Shown: piece after piece, positions 1 to 4,815 of the stretch
Numbering within the stretch: position 1 is the first letter of the stretch
How the letters are laid out: each line of letters starts with the position of its first letter
Source of the DNA: Chloroflexota bacterium
GTDB taxonomy: Bacteria; Chloroflexota; Dehalococcoidia; SZUA-161
DNA length: 9,144 nucleotides
Assembly: GCA_030668425.1 (NCBI GenBank)
Contig: DAOUTY010000057.1
Span: 1-9,144 of the forward strand
Direction: 5' to 3'
Translations under genes and position numbers: made by a program
Notes under the pieces: generated by a model
The model's input: only the letters and a program-made list of their open reading frames with translations
What the model was told of the DNA's origin: nothing
Databases searched by the model: none

Positions 1-130
1 CTTCTTTGGCTGCCGACCAGTAGGCAGCGCGGAGTGCGCCGTGTCCATGGGTCAGCGGTAGGGAGCACAAGAGGTGTTGCGGTTCTCGGACGTTTTAGGC
101 TGTGGCTGCTTCTGTGGCAGAATACTTAGT

Positions 131-178
131 GACTCCCTGCGGGAAGCATGGTCATAGTACATGCAAATCAGACATTCC
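131..178 (+). repeat. Imperfect 48-bp direct repeat, copy A
   Basis: This copy aligns without gaps to 1539-1586 (offset 1408) and is identical at about 42 of 48 positions. The best-conserved cores are TGCGGGAAGCATGGTC, TAGTAC and CAAATCAGACATT. A small hairpin, TCCC-TGC-GGGA, lies at 134-144. In the other copy the arms change but still pair, partly as T-A in place of C-A and T-G in place of C-G. The two copies flank the methyltransferase gene. The function is unknown. It could be a regulatory RNA element, a relic of a tandem duplication, or an intergenic repeat family. Confidence 0.8.
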
Positions 179-288
179 TATATAAACATGGATTTGTCCG
201 GGCCTTGCAGCTGAGTCCCATCGCGTGAGGGGGGCGTACCTTTGCCCTGTTAAGCCTACCAGTAGAAAGGTTTAGTTGGGACATCATG

Positions 289-317
289 TTGACAAACGTC
301 AATTGAATCAATATATA
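289..317 (+). promoter_or_regulatory. Predicted sigma70 promoter of the methyltransferase gene, with inverted repeat
   Basis: A perfect -35 box TTGACA (289-294) is followed after 17 bases by TATATA (312-317), a 4 of 6 match to the -10 consensus in an AT-rich run. This predicts a transcript starting near 324 with a leader of about 80 bases before the GTG at 405. An inverted repeat TTGAC-AAAC-GTCAA (289-302) overlaps the -35 box, a normal place for a repressor operator. The 9-mer TTGACAAAC also occurs at the fadN promoter (4683-4691). The promoter is inferred from spacing and consensus only. Confidence 0.6.
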
Positions 318-404
318 TAGCCTGTGAGCTTTTACCCCGGGCGTGACGGCAGGCTCCGCGGATAGTGTAGTCTTCCATACCCCGACAACGAAAGGAAAAA
401 GGCC

Positions 405-1442
405 GTGACAGATTTTACGCTGGAGGAACAAAGGGCGAAACTACAGGCTTACGAGAAGGGGTTCTTCGCCGTACACCTTATGAAGATCGGAATCGAACTC
501 GGACTATTCTCTGCTCTCAGGTCTCATGAAGAAGGCGCCACTGCCGGCGACCTTGCCGCCGATTTGAGACTCCATGAACCATACGTGGCTGGCTGGTGCC
601 GGACTGCCTACCATATGGAGATTCTCGATTGTGATGGAGAAGATAGATTCAGACTTGCACCGTACATGGACGCCCTGCTTGCTGACCGCGAGAACCCCTA
701 TAATTATGGGCCCAACATACACATGAGGGTTTATCACTCGGCAGAACATCTCAAATCATTTCCTCAGTACTTCAAGAGCGGAGGTAATATCCCTCCCATG
801 ACCGACAATGAGGAGTTCTCCAAAGCGCAGAAGGCTATGTCCGATCAAGGAATACCCACGGCGTATGTATTCATGGTGATTCCTTCGGTACCGGGGCTAC
901 AGGACAGGCTCAATGCCGGCGTGAGGGTTCTTGACGTAGGATGTGGCTCGGGACTTCTCATGACAGAGCTCGCTAAGGCCTTCCCCAAGTGCCAGTTTGT
1001 TGGTGTTGACGTGGATAGACATTCAATTGAGGAAGCGCAGAAACATATCAGAAACAACGCCATGGAAGACAGGGTGACTGCACTGCTTCTTGATGCTGGC
1101 GGCGTGACGTGGGATGGAGAATTCGACCTTGCGAACATATGTCTGGTGCTTCACGAAATGGATGAAGATGTGAAACGCTCCTCTATAGCGAATTGCTGTA
1201 GGGCTCTAAAGGATTCCGGTGAGATCGTGATCTTCGACTTTGCCTATCCGGAAAAGATGACCGACCTCAGGAAGCCCGAATACACGGCCGGTATTATGGA
1301 CCAGTTCGTCGAATTGACAAGGGGAAGTGAAATACTACCTTTAGCAGAGAAGGAGAAGCTCCTTCTGGAGGAGGGATTCAGGGACTCCACCACGGTCTCT
1401 ATATTGGGTGGCTCATATGAGGTGACACACGCTCTGAAGTAG
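405..1442 (+). CDS. Class I SAM-dependent methyltransferase with N-terminal winged-helix-like domain
   Basis: The gene encodes a 345-residue predicted cytosolic methyltransferase that uses S-adenosylmethionine. Residues about 10-120 are helical and resemble the winged-helix dimerisation domain of bacterial O-methyltransferase-like proteins (stretch MKIGIELGLFSALRS, then a putative HTH around GDLAADLRLHEPYVAGW). The Rossmann catalytic domain follows. Motif I is VLDVGCGSG at 175-183. The acidic loop that binds the cofactor ribose is GVDVD, with D202 the likely ligand. A post-II motif LLLDAGG lies near 227-233, and FDLANICLVLHEM at 240-252 is the motif-IV region. The start is GTG, supported by AAAGGA at 391-396, eight bases upstream; the next in-frame Met is well inside the first helix. 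The methyl acceptor cannot be told from sequence. The gene stands alone, flanked by two repeat copies, and uses mainly AGA/AGG for arginine (about 15 of 18). Confidence 0.9.
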   Translation: MTDFTLEEQRAKLQAYEKGFFAVHLMKIGIELGLFSALRSHEEGATAGDLAADLRLHEPYVAGWCRTAYHMEILDCDGEDRFRLAPYMDALLADRENPYNYGPNIHMRVYHSAEHLKSFPQYFKSGGNIPPMTDNEEFSKAQKAMSDQGIPTAYVFMVIPSVPGLQDRLNAGVRVLDVGCGSGLLMTELAKAFPKCQFVGVDVDRHSIEEAQKHIRNNAMEDRVTALLLDAGGVTWDGEFDLANICLVLHEMDEDVKRSSIANCCRALKDSGEIVIFDFAYPEKMTDLRKPEYTAGIMDQFVELTRGSEILPLAEKEKLLLEEGFRDSTTVSILGGSYEVTHALK

Positions 1443-1538
1443 CTGTGCCCTGGTTATATGGAGCGACTGATATACGTGCGCCATGCACCATTGATGCGGT
1501 AATTGATATCTAGACCTTTGTTAGGCAAGAGACAGATT

Positions 1539-1586
1539 GATTCCTTGCGGGAAGCATGGTCGTAGTACAAACAAATCAGACATTTC
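1539..1586 (+). repeat. Imperfect 48-bp direct repeat, copy B
   Basis: This is the partner of 131-178, in the same orientation. The likely hairpin here is TTCCT-TGC-GGGAA (1541-1553), one base pair longer than in copy A and containing a T-G wobble. Upstream, both copies are also preceded by the hexamers TGCGGT and then TTAGGC (78-83 and 95-100 for A; 1495-1500 and 1521-1526 for B), in the same order but at different spacing. The homologous unit may therefore be longer than 48 bp and have diverged by small insertions. Confidence 0.8.
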
Positions 1587-1704
1587 GATTCTCGTCCAAT
1601 GATAGCTGATTGGCGCTGAGGTAAAAAGGGGCACCCAGGGGGGCCCAGTAGTCAGCGTTGTGTAGCTAAGGTCCGCAAGCGGTTGAAAATGGCTAGTTTG
1701 GAAC

Positions 1705-1729
1705 GCCGCCTCCCGGCGGCTTTTTTCTT
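1705..1729 (+). terminator. Rho-independent terminator, + strand
   Basis: A six-base-pair GC stem, GCCGCC (1705-1710) with GGCGGC (1715-1720), closes a TCCC loop and is followed directly by TTTTTTCTT (1721-1729). This is a textbook intrinsic terminator for rightward transcription. On the reverse strand the stem is not followed by a T run, so it would not stop the leftward fxsA transcript well. It sits eight bases beyond the fxsA stop and probably prevents rightward read-through into the antisense of fxsA. Confidence 0.85.
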
Positions 1730-1736
1730 GGGATTG

Positions 1737-2132
1737 CTAGCGCAATTCCCGGTAGTGGATCTCTTCGCGCTGTATCCTGCGACGTATCATGCCGCGAAGA
1801 CAGATGACGATGAGTAATCTCGTTTGAGGAATCAACAGTGCGAATCCGACGATATCGGTGATTACTCCGGGTGTGAGCAGAAGCAGACCGCCTGCAAGGA
1901 TTGAGGCTCCGTGGAAGAGTTCGTTGGAGGGTATAACTCCGCGCTCGAGGCTGCTGCGAATCCTGGAAAGCGTCGCCAGGCCCTGATTCCTTGCCAGAAT
2001 AGCTCCAAGTATGCCTGTTGCCACCACGATGAGTATGGTGTATAGAGCGCCAATGACGGTTCCCAGATAGACGAGAATCGCCAGTTCAATGAGCGGCGTA
2101 AGAATAAACAAGAGGACGAGTTTTAAAAACAT
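1737..2132 (-). CDS. fxsA: FxsA family cytoplasmic membrane protein
   Basis: The gene encodes a 131-residue integral membrane protein of the FxsA family. Hydrophobic segments lie at about 5-23, 26-46 and 77-111. Two family hallmarks are visible: a charged residue inside the first membrane segment (TPLIELAIL, E16) and LTPGVITDIVGFALLIPQTR at 86-105. The C-terminal tail is strongly basic (RGMIRRRIQRE) and probably cytosolic. In E. coli, FxsA overproduction relieves exclusion of phage T7 by the F plasmid; its normal role is poorly understood, and no phage-related role should be assumed here. The ATG at 2132 starts at the membrane segment, as in family members. The ribosome site is weak: GGAG lies 13 bases upstream and an AGG directly abuts the ATG. 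It lies 80 bases downstream of the glycyl radical enzyme gene on the same strand with no terminator between, so it may be co-transcribed. Confidence 0.88.
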   Translation of the reverse strand: MFLKLVLLFILTPLIELAILVYLGTVIGALYTILIVVATGILGAILARNQGLATLSRIRSSLERGVIPSNELFHGASILAGGLLLLTPGVITDIVGFALLIPQTRLLIVICLRGMIRRRIQREEIHYRELR

Positions 2133-2212
2133 CCTGCCCCGATTACTCCGTCGTTCGTGGCCATTGGAATGTGTAATCCTGCGTCGTTGCCGGCGTGACT
2201 CCAGGCCCTGTG

Positions 2213-4579
2213 CTACACCTCGAGGCGCGTCCGGGCGATGATCTCCAGTTTTGCGGCGTCGGGGAGATCATCGAAGTAGGCACAATAGCCGGAAACCCTT
2301 ACTACCAGCTCCGGGTATTTCCCCGGATTTCTGCGGGCATCCTGCAGCATCTCGGGGTCGAGTATATTCAGTTGCATCTCCATCCCCCCTGAACCGAAGA
2401 AGCCCTTGACCAGGCCGGAAAGGATATTCACCCCCCGGTCACCGGCCAGGGTATGAGGGTCGAAACGAAGGTTCATGGCATAGCCATTGGGGGAGAGGGT
2501 GGAGTCCACGCGCGCCACTGAATTGAGCAGTGCAGTGGGTCCCAGGCGATCCTGTCCGTTGGATGGACCCAGGCTGGCTGCGAGAGTCTCCCCTGCCTTT
2601 CTACCGCTGGGTAGAGCGCTCACTTTCTGACCGAAGGCCACGTGGCACGTCACGGAATAGAATCCAGGCACATAGGGGCCACCACGTGTGTTGCGGTGTT
2701 GAGCGAGAGCCGAGTGGAAAATGCGTGCAACCCGATTGGCATATTCATCGGGCGATGGCTGGTCGTTACCATATTTGGGGGCCCTGAGTAGCTCAGCCTG
2801 TATCTCAGGATCGGAAGCGTAGTTGCTGCGCAGGGCATCCAGCATTTGAGCCATGGTATAACTTTGATGCTGGAATACCACCTCGTCCAGGGCCGCCAGT
2901 GAATCCGCTACGTCTGCCACTCCTACCCCCTGGACCCCGCTGGAGTTATATAAGGCTCCCCCCGCGGTGACATCTTGTCCAGACTCAAGGCAGCCGTCTA
3001 CCAGCATGGATGAGAGGGGGGTGGGGTGATAATCACGATTCCCTTTTTCAATCACCTGCAGGTCATCTATCATGCGTGCCACCATGTACTCCACCTGTAC
3101 CCTGAAAGCATCGATTACCTGGTCAATGCTGGTGAAGGTGGTGGAGTCGGGGGTAGCAGCACCCACTCGACGGCGACCCTTGAGTCGCCGTCCGCGATTA
3201 AGCGCCAGTTCGAGGCAAAGGGGGAGGTTGAAGAGCCCGGCATCAGTGGAGAAGAAGCTGTTCCCCGGCAATGACAGCTCCACGCAGCCCACTACTCCAT
3301 AATTGCGAGCCTCTTCCAGAGGATAGCCGTGGGATACAAGGGAGGGCACAGCAGCATCGTCGTTGAAGAGGGCTGGTACGGCGTTGCCTTTTCTCGCCAC
3401 CTCCGCCACCCGCGTGAGGTAATCATCAGGGGAACTGGCATGAATGCGCGCCTGGTAGTTGGGGTCCCGCAGGCCGGATTCCTCCATTACGTCGAGGAAG
3501 AGGTAGGTAAGGTCGTTGACGGCATCCCTTCCCTCCCGATCCGTACCTCCTACAATCGCCGCTTGCACCACAAGGTAGCCGCCATGGTACTGGCTGACTT
3601 TCTCCGAGAGCAGGAAGACGTGCTCGGTAGCCTTGGCGGAGAAGCAAAGTAAAAGCTCGCGGGCTCGCTCGCGGGTGATTCTGCCTTCCTCCATGTCACG
3701 CTGATAATAAGGATAGAGATACTGGTCCATCCTGCCGAAGGAGATAGCCGAGTTCAGCCCCTCCAGGTTCACCGCCATATGGGTTAGCCATAGGGACTGC
3801 AAGGCTTCATGGAAGGTCTCCGCCGGGCTATATGGAACCTTGTAGCAGATACGCGCTATTTCGTGGAGCTCGGCGGCACGCGCGGCATCTGCTTCCCTGG
3901 CGGCCAGGCGCTCGGCCTCCTGCGCTAGTCGCCTGGCGTATTCAACCAGCCCCTCGCAGGCGACGCGCGCTGCACGGTAGAGGTCCCCCTCCTTTTCCTC
4001 TATAGACTCCAGATAACCCTCAACACCCAGCCTGAGCATCTTCTCGTAGTTGGGAAGGAAGTGTCCGATGCCGCCCGCCTCGTTGATCAGATAATAGGTG
4101 GCGTTAAGCTGTTCCAGCGCGTAGCGCAGAAACTCTCGAAAACGTGGAAAGAAGGCCCGGAATGGCATATTCCGAATGAGCCAGTAAGGAAAGACGCCAA
4201 AGAGCAGCTTCAGACGGTCGCGCCAGGCTATGTGCAAAGGGGTGGTCTTTCTCCTGCCTATCCACAGCAGGTCGCTGCCCATGAAAACCCCGCTCAGCTC
4301 GGGTTGTATCAGGGCAGAGATGCGCTGGCTGCCCATGTTGCCCACGATCAACTCATCGGGATAGATGCGCACCGACTTATGCTGTAGCAGATGGCGCAGG
4401 GCCTTAGCCTTGCGAGCTACCATGGGCTCAGTTGAATCGTCGTGGTGCTTGAAGTGGTCCGTGATGAGGTATGCCCGCTCCGGGCACAGGTACACGGGGG
4501 TGGAGAGGAGTTCCTGCTTTATGCGCTTGAAGCGCTGGCATTCCCCTCGCTCTTCAAGGGTTGTAACAGGTTCTCTCAC
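2213..4579 (-). CDS. Glycyl radical enzyme, PFL-like GCVE type, substrate unknown
   Basis: The gene encodes a 788-residue cytosolic glycyl radical enzyme, full length for the glycerol dehydratase/HypD size class. A PFL domain spans most of the protein (conserved ERAYLITDHF near the start, INEAGGIGHFLPNYEKML around 165-182, SFGRMDQYLYPYY). The active-site loop is GVVGCVELS, with Cys432 as the thiyl radical site and Glu434 as the likely base. The glycine-radical loop is VRVSGYCAYF, with Gly764 as the radical site, 332 residues after the cysteine. True pyruvate formate-lyase has adjacent cysteines, so it is not that enzyme; GCVE is typical of dehydratases and C-N or C-S lyases. The loop after Glu434 reads LSLPGNSFFSTD, lacking the Pro often seen after Glu. 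The start is GTG with GGGAGGGG five bases upstream (4585-4592). No radical SAM activating enzyme lies nearby in the window. Arginine codons are mostly CGN, unlike the + strand genes. Confidence 0.9.
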   Translation of the reverse strand: MREPVTTLEERGECQRFKRIKQELLSTPVYLCPERAYLITDHFKHHDDSTEPMVARKAKALRHLLQHKSVRIYPDELIVGNMGSQRISALIQPELSGVFMGSDLLWIGRRKTTPLHIAWRDRLKLLFGVFPYWLIRNMPFRAFFPRFREFLRYALEQLNATYYLINEAGGIGHFLPNYEKMLRLGVEGYLESIEEKEGDLYRAARVACEGLVEYARRLAQEAERLAAREADAARAAELHEIARICYKVPYSPAETFHEALQSLWLTHMAVNLEGLNSAISFGRMDQYLYPYYQRDMEEGRITRERARELLLCFSAKATEHVFLLSEKVSQYHGGYLVVQAAIVGGTDREGRDAVNDLTYLFLDVMEESGLRDPNYQARIHASSPDDYLTRVAEVARKGNAVPALFNDDAAVPSLVSHGYPLEEARNYGVVGCVELSLPGNSFFSTDAGLFNLPLCLELALNRGRRLKGRRRVGAATPDSTTFTSIDQVIDAFRVQVEYMVARMIDDLQVIEKGNRDYHPTPLSSMLVDGCLESGQDVTAGGALYNSSGVQGVGVADVADSLAALDEVVFQHQSYTMAQMLDALRSNYASDPEIQAELLRAPKYGNDQPSPDEYANRVARIFHSALAQHRNTRGGPYVPGFYSVTCHVAFGQKVSALPSGRKAGETLAASLGPSNGQDRLGPTALLNSVARVDSTLSPNGYAMNLRFDPHTLAGDRGVNILSGLVKGFFGSGGMEMQLNILDPEMLQDARRNPGKYPELVVRVSGYCAYFDDLPDAAKLEIIARTRLEV

Positions 4580-4584
4580 ACCGA

Positions 4585-4592
4585 CCCCTCCC
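4585..4592 (-). promoter_or_regulatory. Ribosome binding site of the glycyl radical enzyme gene
   Basis: On the reverse strand GGGAGGGG ends five bases before the GTG at 4579. It supports that GTG as the start even though no ATG is present there. The predicted transcript start near 4596 would leave only a very short leader. Confidence 0.7.
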
Positions 4593-4602
4593 TGCTCCGA
4601 TT

Positions 4603-4611
4603 ATTATAACA
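4603..4611 (-). promoter_or_regulatory. Predicted extended -10 promoter of the glycyl radical enzyme gene
   Basis: The reverse strand reads TGTTATAAT, a perfect TATAAT box with the TG of an extended -10 promoter. No convincing -35 box lies 16-18 bases upstream, which is acceptable for the extended -10 class or for an activator-dependent promoter. The start of transcription would fall near 4596, about 17 bases before the GTG. It is divergent from the fadN promoter, with about 75 bases between the two -10/-35 cores. Confidence 0.6.
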
Positions 4612-4676
4612 TACCACTTCGGCGCATAGTTGTTGCTTTCTCCGGCACGAGCTTCCATCGAGTAAAAATCTTGCAC

Positions 4677-4701
4677 TTTGTCTTGACAAACAATGGACAA
4701 A
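4677..4701. promoter_or_regulatory. Candidate operator: TTTGTC-TT-GACAAA palindrome plus phased GACAAA repeat
   Basis: A perfect 6-bp inverted repeat (4677-4682 and 4685-4690) with a 2-base centre overlaps the -35 box of the fadN promoter. The right arm GACAAA recurs at 4696-4701, exactly 11 bases on, or about one helical turn. This is what a dimeric regulator site with a neighbouring half-site would look like. No regulator gene is present in the window, so its identity (for example a fatty-acyl-CoA-responsive repressor) is only a guess. Confidence 0.4.
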
Positions 4702-4712
4702 GGGGCTATCAT
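4683..4712 (+). promoter_or_regulatory. Predicted sigma70 promoter of the fadN-fadA-fadE operon
   Basis: A perfect -35 box TTGACA (4683-4688) is followed after 18 bases by TATCAT (4707-4712), a 5 of 6 match to TATAAT. Transcription would start near 4719, leaving a leader of about 97 bases before the ATG at 4816. The box lies in the palindrome at 4677-4690, so a bound protein there would compete with RNA polymerase. I see no riboswitch-like fold in the leader. Confidence 0.6.
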
Positions 4713-4815
4713 CCCTGCGCCACTTGAAAAACGCTGGGCTCAGTCTGCATGAGTTTATATCAGAGCTTAAGCGTGCGACTCGACCAATTTACCAACGTGA
4801 GGGACGGGAGAAGCC

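Larger units (their letters stand above)
1..404. other. Left intergenic region without a convincing gene
   Basis: I see no supported gene in this stretch. One forward frame is open from the left edge to a TAG near 129, but its roughly 42 residues resemble nothing I recognise and have no start inside the window. The region carries copy A of an imperfect 48-bp repeat (131-178), a sigma70-type promoter (289-317) with a short inverted repeat over the -35 box, and the methyltransferase leader of about 80 bases. A segment at 17-29 matches 1645-1657 at 12 of 13 bases, a weak hint that the repeat neighbourhood is part of a larger, diverged intergenic unit. Confidence 0.6.
1443..1736. other. Intergenic region between convergent genes; possible structured or small RNA
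   Basis: No gene is supported here; the only reading frames are a few codons long. The stretch holds repeat copy B (1539-1586), a G-rich segment (1627-1644) and a short foldable segment in which TAGC (1663-1666) can pair with GCTA (1692-1695) around a CCGC-AA-GCGG palindrome (1673-1682). It ends in a strong + strand terminator (1705-1729). That terminator is about 260 bases past the methyltransferase stop, farther than is usual for a simple 3' end, so either the methyltransferase mRNA has a long 3' UTR or a small RNA is made from this interval. No clear dedicated promoter is visible. Confidence 0.4.

Noticed and set aside
1..129. Forward frame open from the left edge, possibly a truncated gene end
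   Set aside because: It has about 42 codons, is rich in Arg, Leu and Trp, and has no similarity I can recognise; a run this long occurs by chance in GC-rich DNA.
141..157. CATGGTCATAG resembles the lacZ-alpha region of cloning vectors
   Set aside because: The match is only about 11 bases, the flanks differ, and the second repeat copy has CATGGTCGTAG. It is a coincidence and not vector sequence.
168..431. An 87-codon reverse frame over the methyltransferase leader
   Set aside because: It overlaps the promoter and start codon of a well-supported gene and shows no domain or ribosome site.
131..1586. The methyltransferase as cargo of an insertion sequence or CRISPR-like repeat array
   Set aside because: The repeats are direct, only two, 1.4 kb apart and without a transposase, terminal inverted repeats or spacers.
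2213..4579. Annotation as pyruvate formate-lyase
   Set aside because: PFL needs two adjacent active-site cysteines. Here the loop is Gly-Cys-Val-Glu with a single cysteine.
2213..4579. Benzylsuccinate- or alkylsuccinate-synthase (fumarate-adding) assignment
   Set aside because: Those catalytic subunits are longer, about 830-860 residues, and accompanied by small subunits and an activase. None is seen here, and the GCVE loop fits eliminases better.
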